Assembly (NCBI GenBank): GCA_021375695.1
Contig: JAEPKX010000023.1
Location: 1 to 32,147, forward strand
Direction: 5' to 3'
Length of the DNA: 32,147 nt
From: Candidatus Igneacidithiobacillus taupoensis
Lineage (GTDB): Bacteria; Pseudomonadota; Gammaproteobacteria; Acidithiobacillales; Acidithiobacillaceae
Part shown: positions 1 to 6,976 of the stretch, one piece after another
How the letters are laid out: every line of letters begins with the position of its first letter
How positions within the stretch are numbered: position 1 is the first letter of the stretch
Made by a program: the position numbers and the translations under genes
Notes under the pieces: generated by a model
Seen by the model: the letters and a program-made list of their open reading frames with translations, nothing else
What the model was told of the DNA's origin: nothing
Databases searched by the model: none

Positions 1-98
1 TGACCGGCTTCGTACCCATCATGATCCTGTATAACTGGTATCAGATCTGGGTCTTCCGGGGACGCTATACCAAAAAGGCCATGTACGCAGGCCATTGA
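1..98 (+). CDS. cydB: C-terminal end of a probable cytochrome bd quinol oxidase subunit II (partial)
   Basis: Only the last 31 codons are in the window, in the frame starting at base 3 and ending at TGA 96-98. The visible peptide has a membrane-like stretch (FVPIMILYNWYQIWVF) followed by a basic tail, RGRYTKKAMYAGH. The pattern P-x4-Y-x4-VFRGR resembles the last transmembrane helix and cytoplasmic end of CydB/CioB, which partners CydA in the oxygen-reducing membrane complex. A rho-independent terminator follows nine bases after the stop, so this is the last gene of its operon. With so few residues the family call is tentative; another polytopic membrane protein is possible. Confidence 0.5.
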   Translation, partial: TGFVPIMILYNWYQIWVFRGRYTKKAMYAGH

Positions 99-106
99 TC
101 TTCCCC

Positions 107-132
107 TTGGCCCCGCCAGGGGCCAATTTTTT
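107..132 (+). terminator. Rho-independent terminator after the cydB-like gene
   Basis: TTGGCCCC (107-114) and GGGGCCAA (119-126) form a perfect 8-bp stem around the loop GCCA, followed directly by six T residues (127-132). It separates the upstream oxidase-like operon from the small gene at 147. Confidence 0.9.
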
Positions 133-146
133 GCTATGAGGCACCT

Positions 147-410
147 ATGAATATCAGGCAGCAGTATCAATATTCCGCAAAAGCAACACGATCCACATCA
201 GGCAATGATCTCTTGGACGCTTTGGAGGCTTTGGAAGAAAAGCAGGAATTCGTTCAGGAAAAGCTTCATCAACTTGTCAACAGCATTGATCATGCCCATC
301 CCGATCAGATCATAGATCAAGTACTCCTCCTGGATCGCGAACTATGCAAGTATCGGCATTTTTTTCGTATTCTTAAAAGACATTTGATGGATCCCTCCAA
401 ATTTCAGTAA
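147..410 (+). CDS. Small helical hypothetical protein (87 aa)
   Basis: I do not recognise this protein. ATG 147 is preceded by TGAGG (137-141) at about five bases, a usable ribosome binding site just after the upstream terminator. The product is soluble and strongly predicted helical by eye: the middle (about residues 18-60) is rich in Leu, Glu, Gln and Lys with heptad-like spacing (LLDALEALEEKQEF), and the end is basic. There is no signal peptide and there are no Cys pairs. It stands alone, with a cydB-like gene upstream and a TonB-like gene 161 bases downstream. A chance reading frame cannot be excluded. Confidence 0.5.
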   Translation: MNIRQQYQYSAKATRSTSGNDLLDALEALEEKQEFVQEKLHQLVNSIDHAHPDQIIDQVLLLDRELCKYRHFFRILKRHLMDPSKFQ

Positions 411-571
411 CTGGGCCTTGCTCTTGGATTTTTCGCCTTCCCAGGATCAGCTCGTTTGCCGCTGAGAACAGGTAGCTTCTGAGGATTACCAGGGAGGAAG
501 CAACTTGCCTGGTCACTGGCAATGCTGCAATCTACTTCCCAAGTGTAGCCGTAACGGTACGAGCATAGGTC
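411..571 (+). other. Intergenic region with possible structured leader before the TonB-like gene
   Basis: This 161-base stretch has no convincing gene. It holds nested complementary segments: GGAAG 496-500 with CTTCC 535-539, enclosing TTGCC 505-509 with GGCAA 518-522. A smaller CCG-TAA-CGG hairpin lies close to the start codon at 572. They could fold into a leader, but I cannot match them to a known riboswitch. Confidence 0.3.
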
Positions 572-1429
572 ATGGCAAATTCAAGCTTGGGGAAACCATT
601 CTATTTTCTGGTTCCAGAAGGGAGGAGACGTTGGGGGGACGGCTTGGGGGTGTGGCTATTACCCGCTGCCTTCCTGGTGGCTTTGGCCCTTTTTCTGCTT
701 TTCTATACTGAAAAGCCCAAACCCCTGGCCTTACAGGGTCCCAAACAACAGCAAAAGACTTTTGAGATCATGCCAGAGCCCGTGTATCCTCAAACCCCGA
801 GCCTGCAACAACCCCAAGCTCGACCCAGGGTACAGCAAAGAACCCATCCCTTACCCAAGGAGAGTCTTCCCAAACCAGCTTCGCGACCCAGGCCACAGCC
901 CATCCTTCCCAGGCAAGCTGCACCTGCTCCCCAAAAAAAGCAAGAACAACTACCGCAAGCCCCTGCGACTCTGCCTGCGGCACCCAGCGTGCAGATGGGT
1001 TCGCATTCGGCCAAGACGTTACCCCACATTGACATGGGCCAGCTCAATGAACAGATGGACCAGGCGGCGCGGGCGATTACATCCAGTCCGGCACTCCCCA
1101 AATTTCATAACCCCGAGAGCCCAGAGGCAGATTTTTATATTGCCGGATGGATCCAGAAGCTCGAACGGATTGGGGACCTGAATTACCCAGGAACCCTCAC
1201 TGGTGAGTTGAAAGTGAAAGTGGTACTCAACCCCGACGGTAGCCTACAACGCATCATCATGGTGCAACCCTCTGGCAATGCCAAACTCGATGCGGCAGCA
1301 GAGCGGATCATCCGTTTATCCTTACCCTATTCACCCTTTTCCAGTCAATTGAAACAACAGACGCAAAAAATTGAAATCCCGCTGAACATGCATTTTCTTG
1401 GGATTCGGCAGGTAAACGCCTGGCGCTGA
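572..1429 (+). CDS. TonB-like energy-transducing protein (285 aa)
   Basis: Architecture is that of TonB/TolA-type proteins. A short cytoplasmic N-terminus with RRR at about residues 18-20 is followed by one transmembrane anchor at about 25-45. A long Pro/Gln/Lys/Arg-rich periplasmic spacer spans about 48-150, and a TonB-type C-terminal domain about 195-280, with the hallmark VxLNPDGSL and SGNAKLDAAA segments. Such proteins couple the proton motive force, through ExbB/ExbD, to outer-membrane receptors, or act as TolA-like linkers. No ExbB/ExbD or receptor gene is in the window. The ATG at 572 has only a weak AGGT upstream. The stop overlaps the strong ribosome binding site of the next small gene, so the two are probably co-translated. 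The C-terminal family match is good; the transported substrate is unknown. Confidence 0.8.
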   Translation: MANSSLGKPFYFLVPEGRRRWGDGLGVWLLPAAFLVALALFLLFYTEKPKPLALQGPKQQQKTFEIMPEPVYPQTPSLQQPQARPRVQQRTHPLPKESLPKPASRPRPQPILPRQAAPAPQKKQEQLPQAPATLPAAPSVQMGSHSAKTLPHIDMGQLNEQMDQAARAITSSPALPKFHNPESPEADFYIAGWIQKLERIGDLNYPGTLTGELKVKVVLNPDGSLQRIIMVQPSGNAKLDAAAERIIRLSLPYSPFSSQLKQQTQKIEIPLNMHFLGIRQVNAWR

Positions 1430-1439
1430 GGAGGTAGGT

Positions 1440-1604
1440 ATGAAAAAACCCAAGACCAAAACGATCCTGATGTTTTTCTTTTTATTACTCTGGGCGGCAG
1501 CCATGATCGCATTGGTCATTATTGGCTTTACCAGTTTACAACCGGCCGGAATTGGTAATTTGCAGAATTCTGCTACCCGCTCCGCACCGCCCGGAGATTC
1601 TTAG
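1440..1604 (+). CDS. 54-residue single-pass membrane protein downstream of the TonB-like gene
   Basis: ATG 1440 follows an excellent ribosome binding site, GAGGAGGT (1428-1435), which overlaps the TGA of the TonB-like gene. The peptide begins with a basic stretch (MKKPKTKT), then one hydrophobic helix at about residues 9-33 (FFFLLLWAAAMIALVII), then a short polar tail ending PPGDS. The strong site and tight coupling argue that it is translated. Function is unknown; a small accessory of the TonB-like protein is the simplest inference. Its TAG (1602-1604) overlaps the stop codon of the convergent thioredoxin gene. Confidence 0.7.
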   Translation: MKKPKTKTILMFFFLLLWAAAMIALVIIGFTSLQPAGIGNLQNSATRSAPPGDS

Positions 1605-1981
1605 TTGTTCTTGCCGGCACCATCCTGTTGCATGGCAATCTCGGCACGGACCTGATCCATATCCAAGGCCAGGGCCTGCTCGATTACCTGATCCAATGCA
1701 CTTGCAGGTAAGGAACCTGCCTGGGAAAAGATACCAATTTGTTGCCGAAAGATCGTCAGCGTAGGAATCGATCGAATCTGAAATGCCCCAGCCAATTCTT
1801 GCTCTACATCGGTATTTACCTTGGCAAAGACAATCTCGGGATGCTTTTCTGAAGCACTTTCAAAAATGGGTGCAAAAGCGCGGCAGGGAGCACACCAGGG
1901 TGCCCAAAAATCCACGAGCACCATTTCATTGCCCATGACCACTTGCTCAAAATTTTCTTGGGTCAGCTCGACAACGGCCAT
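1601..1981 (-). CDS. Thioredoxin with WCAPC active site (126 aa)
   Basis: A thioredoxin-fold disulfide reductase. The active-site motif is WCAPC (C30 and C33) where canonical thioredoxin has WCGPC, and the conserved cis-proline is P73 in SIPTL. FWAPWCAPC and KVNTD match the family core. At 126 residues it carries about 18 more residues at the C-terminus than a typical 108-residue TrxA. There is no signal peptide, so it should be cytoplasmic and electron-fed by thioredoxin reductase. GGAGGA lies a few bases upstream of the ATG. It diverges from xseA across an 80-base gap and converges on the 54-residue membrane gene with overlapping stops. The thioredoxin call is firm; which paralog it is, is not. 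Confidence 0.9.
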   Translation of the reverse strand: MAVVELTQENFEQVVMGNEMVLVDFWAPWCAPCRAFAPIFESASEKHPEIVFAKVNTDVEQELAGAFQIRSIPTLTIFRQQIGIFSQAGSLPASALDQVIEQALALDMDQVRAEIAMQQDGAGKNN

Positions 1982-2006
1982 AGGTCCTCCATAATCATCA
2001 AAGAGT

Positions 2007-2040
2007 CTTGACCATAAGTCCTGACCCTCGTAAGGTCAAG
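2007..2040 (+). promoter_or_regulatory. Inverted repeat and possible weak promoter upstream of xseA
   Basis: CTTGACC (2007-2013) and GGTCAAG (2034-2040) are perfect inverted arms 20 bases apart in the trx-xseA divergent region. TTGACC 2008-2013 also sits 17 bases before TAAGGT (2031-2036), a poor -10 match. It could be an operator, a leader hairpin or chance. Confidence 0.3.
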
Positions 2041-2061
2041 CTCTTATCCAACGAGGAATGC

Positions 2062-3402
2062 ATGACCGTCTCGACCGACACGTTCTCCAAGATCCTTCAG
2101 GTAAGCGAGTTGAATGCAGCGGTTCGGGAGATCTTGGAGGGTAATTTTCCCTTGCTGTGGATCGAGGGAGAAATCTCCAATTTTGCCCAGCCCAGCTCCG
2201 GACATTGGTATTTCTCTCTCAAAGACGCCCGCGCCCAAGTCCGCTGCGCCATGTTCCGCAATCGCAACCATAACCTGGCACTGCGGCCAAGTGACGGCCT
2301 GCGGGTACAAGTCCAGGCCCAGCCCACTTTATATGAAGGGCGGGGAGACTTTCAGCTCCTCGTTGAGCAGATCATGGCGGCAGGGAGCGGAGATCTCCAT
2401 GCGCAATTCCTGGCATTGAAGGAAAAACTCGCTGCCGAAGGAATTTTTGATGGCAAGCACAAACGTCCCCTGCCCCCATGGCCCCATCGGGTGGCCGTGA
2501 TCACTTCTGCCACTGGCGCTGCCTGGCACGATATCCGGGTCACCCTGGCCAAGCGTTGGCCTTTACTAGAAATCGTTTTATATCCCGTACCAGTACAGGG
2601 AGTTGGCGCAGCAAAACAAATCGTTCAAGCCATTGTCACCGCCAACGAGCGCGCCAGCGAAGATCTCATTCTTCTGGCCCGTGGGGGGGGAAGTGCCGAG
2701 GATCTTTGGTGTTTCAACGACGAAGCCATTGCTCGGGCCATCTTCGCCAGCCAGCTACCGGTGATCACCGGAATCGGTCATGAAATTGATTTCAGCATTG
2801 CCGATTTTGCTGCGGACTTTCGAGCCGCAACCCCTACTGCCGCCGCCGAGGCCATCAGTCCCGATCAAGGGGAGTGGCTGGCACGGCTACAGTTGCTCCG
2901 TCATCGGCTCCACCGAGCTATGGAGCGGCTGCTGCGGGAGGCGCAACAACAGCTCGATTTCCTCCGCCTGCGGGTCCGCACTCCCCAAGCCGTCATCCAG
3001 GGGCAAGAGCAGCGTCTATCTCCTTTGCGCCAGCGACTCCAGTGGCTGATGGAGCGGCGCATTGCCAGCGCAGAGCTTCATTATCAGGATCTCCGACACC
3101 GCTTACTCCAGCACGATCCCAGAGAGAATCTCTTGGTTTTGCGTAATGGCCTTGCCGTACTTCGCGGGCGATTGGAACAGGCTATTCAGCATCAGTTGCG
3201 TAGCCATCAACAACGTCTGGAACAAAGTCAAATCCAGCTCCACGCACTGAGTCCCTTCGCCATTCTGGAACGAGGCTATGCCTTGGTATACGATCCCCAA
3301 GGGAACGTCCTTCAGGATGCCAGTGACGTACACACGGGTGATCTGCTACGCATCCAGCTACATCGAGGCAATATCGTCAGTCGGGTGGAGGAACGAAACT
3401 AG
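2062..3402 (+). CDS. xseA: Exodeoxyribonuclease VII large subunit
   Basis: XseA with XseB forms exonuclease VII, which degrades single-stranded DNA from both ends into short oligonucleotides during repair. The N-terminal OB-fold (about residues 10-105, with VSELNAAVRE and WIEGEISNF) is followed by the catalytic core, including ITSATGAAWHDI and GRGGGSAEDLWCFNDE (about residues 207-222), then a long Gln/Arg/Leu-rich helical region and the terminal SPFAILERGYAL segment. I chose ATG 2062 because GAGGA (2053-2057) precedes it and the family N-terminus begins close to TVSELN. A TTG at 2008 would add 18 atypical residues. At 446 aa the length is normal. xseB is not in this window. The stop abuts the next gene's GTG with no gap. 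Confidence 0.95.
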   Translation: MTVSTDTFSKILQVSELNAAVREILEGNFPLLWIEGEISNFAQPSSGHWYFSLKDARAQVRCAMFRNRNHNLALRPSDGLRVQVQAQPTLYEGRGDFQLLVEQIMAAGSGDLHAQFLALKEKLAAEGIFDGKHKRPLPPWPHRVAVITSATGAAWHDIRVTLAKRWPLLEIVLYPVPVQGVGAAKQIVQAIVTANERASEDLILLARGGGSAEDLWCFNDEAIARAIFASQLPVITGIGHEIDFSIADFAADFRAATPTAAAEAISPDQGEWLARLQLLRHRLHRAMERLLREAQQQLDFLRLRVRTPQAVIQGQEQRLSPLRQRLQWLMERRIASAELHYQDLRHRLLQHDPRENLLVLRNGLAVLRGRLEQAIQHQLRSHQQRLEQSQIQLHALSPFAILERGYALVYDPQGNVLQDASDVHTGDLLRIQLHRGNIVSRVEERN

Positions 3403-4674
3403 GTGGCTTCAACCCTCCAGCCCCACCGCGTTCCACCAGGATGGCTGCGGCGCTGGTGGTGTACCTCCTGGGCCTTACAAAAAGAGGCTCCCGTTGCTTT
3501 CGTGTTTCTTTCGGGCTTACTGATTCTCCTCAATATGAGCCGGCAACCCCTCATTCTGACCATCCCCTTTGCTTGTCTGGAGGTGGCGCTGATTTATGCA
3601 ACCGCCATGACGGTGGAACTGGGGGGATGGGAAATTCGCGATGTTTTGCATGGCTTTCGCCAACTTCCCTGGCTTCCCCTCCTCCGACTGGTACTCAGCA
3701 TCGCCGCTTTGGTATTGATCATCCTGATCTTTCTTTGGACCTTGCGTCATTATTTACAGGGCATTCTGCAGCAGGACCATATCTCTTCGGCAGCCACCCT
3801 GAAGCAACTGCATACCAGTTACTGGCAAAGAATGCCCTTATGGCTCAAGCATCTGCTCAGTAACAGCCTGGGTAATGCCCAAACTTTACTTGGAAATGTC
3901 TTTTTGATGTTGTCCGTTGGCGCTGTGGTCCTGGGTTTGGTCCAACAAGGGTTCCTGGCGCTGCTGGCCGGTTTTCTGGCGGTTCTTCGCAATGTCCAGA
4001 TCTGGTTGGTCTTTTTGCTCTCTAGCCTGCTGCTGCAGGGCTTGGTTTCCTATCTGGCGCAGGTCTTGCGTAGTCCTGCTGCTGCTGCTCTGGTAGCTGC
4101 TCTCTCGGCCTTGCTGCTCCTCTGGGTTGGCCTCTTTGGTTGGTGTTTTGCCAAAGAAGCTTTTGGCCTTCCCCGTAGCCGCGCTCCCCAGCGCTTGCGT
4201 CAAGGTGCTCGACGCCTGCATCCCGCTGTTTCCAGCAGCCGTGCTGCTTACCGGGCTGGCTTGAGCAGCTGTAGATGGAACGGTCTTGATCACGCCGGGG
4301 CCGACACCTGGCGGTGGTGGGTTTCGATAACCCATCCGGTACAACTCGCGCAGCACCCCCTGCATCAAGGCCTGGGCTCCGTCCCAGGTCAAGTGGACCT
4401 GATCGGCCACAAAATAGGATGGATGGTTGGCGCTCATCCGATCCCAGTGCAACAGGGTAATATTGGGGTACTTCGCCGCTGCCCGGTCATACAAGGAACG
4501 GACCTCATTTTCCCAGGGGCGGGGAACGGCAGGAACGATCAACAAAATTTTGCGATTCCCAACTGCCTGGACAAAATTTTCCAGATCGGACCACTGGACA
4601 TAACCATTACTGCCCAGTTCAACCACCACATACCGGACATGGGCACAGGCAGGGTCCTGCAACAAAAGCTGTAA
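3403..4674 (+). CDS. Multi-pass membrane protein of unknown family, C-terminal half doubtful
   Basis: GTG 3403 directly follows the xseA stop, with GGAGGAA (3387-3393) at a good distance, so the start is well supported and coupled to xseA. Residues 1-250 form a convincing polytopic membrane protein with hydrophobic stretches at about 31-45, 50-70, 92-113, 163-195, 198-222 and 226-248. I do not recognise the family. From about residue 252 (base 4155) the product becomes Arg-rich and irregular and lies opposite the SGNH domain of the reverse-strand acyltransferase, so the last ~170 residues look like an antisense shadow. No in-frame stop occurs before 4674. Either the gene lost its stop or a frameshift near 4150 hides it: one alternative frame meets TAG at 4176-4178. 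Confidence 0.6.
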   Translation: MASTLQPHRVPPGWLRRWWCTSWALQKEAPVAFVFLSGLLILLNMSRQPLILTIPFACLEVALIYATAMTVELGGWEIRDVLHGFRQLPWLPLLRLVLSIAALVLIILIFLWTLRHYLQGILQQDHISSAATLKQLHTSYWQRMPLWLKHLLSNSLGNAQTLLGNVFLMLSVGAVVLGLVQQGFLALLAGFLAVLRNVQIWLVFLLSSLLLQGLVSYLAQVLRSPAAAALVAALSALLLLWVGLFGWCFAKEAFGLPRSRAPQRLRQGARRLHPAVSSSRAAYRAGLSSCRWNGLDHAGADTWRWWVSITHPVQLAQHPLHQGLGSVPGQVDLIGHKIGWMVGAHPIPVQQGNIGVLRRCPVIQGTDLIFPGAGNGRNDQQNFAIPNCLDKIFQIGPLDITITAQFNHHIPDMGTGRVLQQKL

Positions 4675-6171
4675 CGCCGGCAAGGCACGGAAAAAGGATC
4701 GGCCAACCTTCCCATCCAGAATCCCATTGGGAACCATGTGAATAACATAGCCCGACCAACCCAACAGAATCGAATCGGTAATAAACAGAACCTGTTTTTG
4801 GGGATAGGCGGAATTACTCCGAAATTCCTCGCCATTATAAAGGAACCCCATTGCTGGTTTGGGTTGCCATTGCAACAGATCCCCATTCTTCTTCAGGGCT
4901 TGATCAGCGTGATGGGTGGCACGCGCTTTTTCTTCAGCTGCCGCAATCGTTTTTGTACCTGCCAAAACCCGCAGGTCTTGTTCCAGACTCTTGACCCGAT
5001 TTTCCAGATATTGCCGGTACAGTGCATCATGTTGCATCTGCGCTTGCTTGCGAACATTTTCTTGTCCCAACCGGTTCGCCTGCCACCAACCGCCGCCAGC
5101 GACTGCCAACAACACCAGTGCCAATAGAAAAAAACCTTTGCTTACTCCATGGCGAGCCTGCTTGCGGAAAGCTGCCTGCAAAGGTAGCTCCAAGGACCAA
5201 TAGGATAAGATGGACAGAAAAAACAGTACCGATAGGGAAAGAAAAATCTGATTAACAACCGAGCTTTGAGAATAATAATAGTGGATGAGGGCAATAACGG
5301 GGACATTCCACAAATAAAAAGAGTAGGACATTTCGCCAAGCTTACCCAGTACTGGCAAACGCACTACCCCCAGCCATTGCGACCGTGCTGCAAAGAGCAG
5401 AAAAAGGATACCCAGACTCATGGCAGCCAGCGAGTAATAAACATAATTCTCGTAGGGAGCAAGAATGAACAGTGACAACAACAAGCAAATCGACAACAAC
5501 GCGAGACCGTCATAAACAACTTTGCCATCAGGCTTGGGCGTAGCCCAGCCTATATCTGCCAGTAGCAACCCGGCAATATAAGGAAACGCATGGGTTGGGA
5601 GTACATAGGCAGCATTGAGCTGCCCGTGATTCATGAGCCAGATAGCGCCGCCAACGCTGGCAAGAAACAACAAAAACAGCAAGATCCGGTAAACCCACCG
5701 CCACGGCAGCAGGTTGCGCAACAAAAAGTGCAGCAGATATAATTGTCCCAAAAGGGAAATAAACCACATCCCCAGAAAAGGGTGCGGATAACCATAAATC
5801 TGGAAATAGGAAACATGATGGAAGGCTAGGTAAAAGTTATAGCCCAAACTCACCGAGTACCAAACAGATTCCCAGCCAACAAGAAGATGGGTTGCCCAAA
5901 AAATCCCGGCAACAATGGCTGTCACTACCACCATGGGTACCCAAATACGCGAAAACCGTCTGCTGAAGAAATCTTGCAAACGACGGGAAAAAGGCCATTC
6001 TTGAGCCCTTCCCAAGGATTTTTCGATCAAGAAGCCCGAAAGCAGCAGGAAGATATCGACACCTAGATAGCCACCAGAAAACCATGGGAAATCAAACGTG
6101 ATGGTATCATGCACATGGAAAGCGATGACCGCCAGAATAGCCAGAAACTTCACATAATCAAGATAAAGCAT
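3886..6171 (-). CDS. Membrane O-acyltransferase fused to an SGNH esterase domain (OafA-like, 761 aa)
   Basis: Residues 1-335 form an Acyltransferase_3 membrane domain: the start LDYVKFLAILAVIAFHVHD carries the family's early His, GVDIFLLLSGFLI follows, and about ten helices are visible. A last helix at about 346-362 leads to a coiled linker (370-430) and a periplasmic SGNH domain (about 458-612). Its signature residues are S467 in TDS, G490 in VGR, N522 in GSNG and D590/H593 in DQVH. Relatives such as OafA transfer acyl, usually acetyl, groups to LPS, exopolysaccharide or peptidoglycan. The gene follows the paralogous SGNH lipoprotein gene by 20 bases; its own ribosome site is weak. Residues 616-761 are a low-complexity Pro/Ser/Thr then Gln/Lys/Glu-rich tail, and the last ~88 lie antisense to transmembrane helices of the plus-strand gene, so that part is doubtful. 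Confidence 0.85.
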   Translation of the reverse strand: MLYLDYVKFLAILAVIAFHVHDTITFDFPWFSGGYLGVDIFLLLSGFLIEKSLGRAQEWPFSRRLQDFFSRRFSRIWVPMVVVTAIVAGIFWATHLLVGWESVWYSVSLGYNFYLAFHHVSYFQIYGYPHPFLGMWFISLLGQLYLLHFLLRNLLPWRWVYRILLFLLFLASVGGAIWLMNHGQLNAAYVLPTHAFPYIAGLLLADIGWATPKPDGKVVYDGLALLSICLLLSLFILAPYENYVYYSLAAMSLGILFLLFAARSQWLGVVRLPVLGKLGEMSYSFYLWNVPVIALIHYYYSQSSVVNQIFLSLSVLFFLSILSYWSLELPLQAAFRKQARHGVSKGFFLLALVLLAVAGGGWWQANRLGQENVRKQAQMQHDALYRQYLENRVKSLEQDLRVLAGTKTIAAAEEKARATHHADQALKKNGDLLQWQPKPAMGFLYNGEEFRSNSAYPQKQVLFITDSILLGWSGYVIHMVPNGILDGKVGRSFFRALPALQLLLQDPACAHVRYVVVELGSNGYVQWSDLENFVQAVGNRKILLIVPAVPRPWENEVRSLYDRAAAKYPNITLLHWDRMSANHPSYFVADQVHLTWDGAQALMQGVLRELYRMGYRNPPPPGVGPGVIKTVPSTAAQASPVSSTAAGNSGMQASSTLTQALGSAATGKAKSFFGKTPTKEANPEEQQGRESSYQSSSSRTTQDLRQIGNQALQQQAREQKDQPDLDIAKNRQKTGQQRQEPLLDQTQDHSANGQHQKDISK

Positions 6172-6191
6172 AGTAGATTGCCTACAATTAT

Positions 6192-6941
6192 TTAGGATGA
6201 CTTGGCAGTAATCACTTTCTCAAGATCTTCAGCAATGGCTTGGACCATCACCTGAATACCCAGCCAGTTGGGATGGACCCGATCCGCCCAGAAATAATTG
6301 GGATGATTCTTGCTTAACAAATCCCAGCGGACAAGGTGAACATTGGCATGGGTGGCAGCAACCTGTAAGTAGAGTTTTTGCACTTCCGGTTCCCATGGGC
6401 GTGGCATTTCCGGCATTACCAGGAACACTTGACGATCTCCCACCAAATGCAAAAAGGTCTGCATATCTTGCGGAGATACTGCTCCGTTGGTTCCCAGTTC
6501 AACGATCACATAGCCAACTCGATGGGTCATGGCGGTTTGTTGGAGAGTTCGCCATATGGGAATGATCGCGGAAAACTGTCTACCCACCCGACCATCAATC
6601 AATGCATTGGGAAAAACATGGGCAAAATAGCCAGACCAGCCGGTCACGATACTATCGCCAATGATAATCAAGCCCGTGGGACCTAATTTGGGAAAAAGGA
6701 TCACAGAATTTGCATCCAACACATATCCCGGATCAGGACTCTGCAAAAAATTCTTGCGGGCATCGACAATTGCCATCCGATCCAGATAACGCTCTGACTT
6801 AGGCTTGCTGGGAACGGGTGTGGGTACAGTGCTGCTGACTGGGGGTGATGGAGGGATGGAAACGGGTATATTCTGGGCGCAGGAGGTGAGCGATAAGATT
6901 GCTGCGCCCAACAGGAGACGAGTCCAGGTACGAAGGTTCAT
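6192..6941 (-). CDS. SGNH-hydrolase lipoprotein, paralog of the downstream fused domain
   Basis: The N-terminus is a lipoprotein signal: basic MNLRTWTR, a hydrophobic core, then the lipobox LTSC with the acylated Cys at 21. A Pro/Ser/Thr-rich tether (22-48) leads to an SGNH fold with S97 in GDS, G120 in RVGR, N152 in GTN and D220/H223 in DRVH. Cys+2 is Gln, which favours outer-membrane sorting. The protein aligns along its length with the C-terminal domain of the next gene (shared WSGY, DG-VGR, MPRPWE/VPRPWE, NHP-YF-AD-VH), so the two arose by duplication. Likely an esterase or O-acyl transferase acting on envelope glycans. I chose ATG 6941 because the signal peptide starts cleanly there; a TTG at 6965 is possible, and neither has a good ribosome site. 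It starts 35 bases after the PilZ gene. Confidence 0.8.
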   Translation of the reverse strand: MNLRTWTRLLLGAAILSLTSCAQNIPVSIPPSPPVSSTVPTPVPSKPKSERYLDRMAIVDARKNFLQSPDPGYVLDANSVILFPKLGPTGLIIIGDSIVTGWSGYFAHVFPNALIDGRVGRQFSAIIPIWRTLQQTAMTHRVGYVIVELGTNGAVSPQDMQTFLHLVGDRQVFLVMPEMPRPWEPEVQKLYLQVAATHANVHLVRWDLLSKNHPNYFWADRVHPNWLGIQVMVQAIAEDLEKVITAKSS

Positions 6942-6976
6942 AAAATGATCTGTCAAAGAGGTCAATGGCTCGTAAA

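Noticed and set aside
411-571. Cobalamin or TPP riboswitch before the TonB-like gene, suggested by GTCACTGG and CTGAGA strings
   Set aside because: The remaining conserved boxes and their order are missing; only short strings match, so a known riboswitch cannot be claimed.
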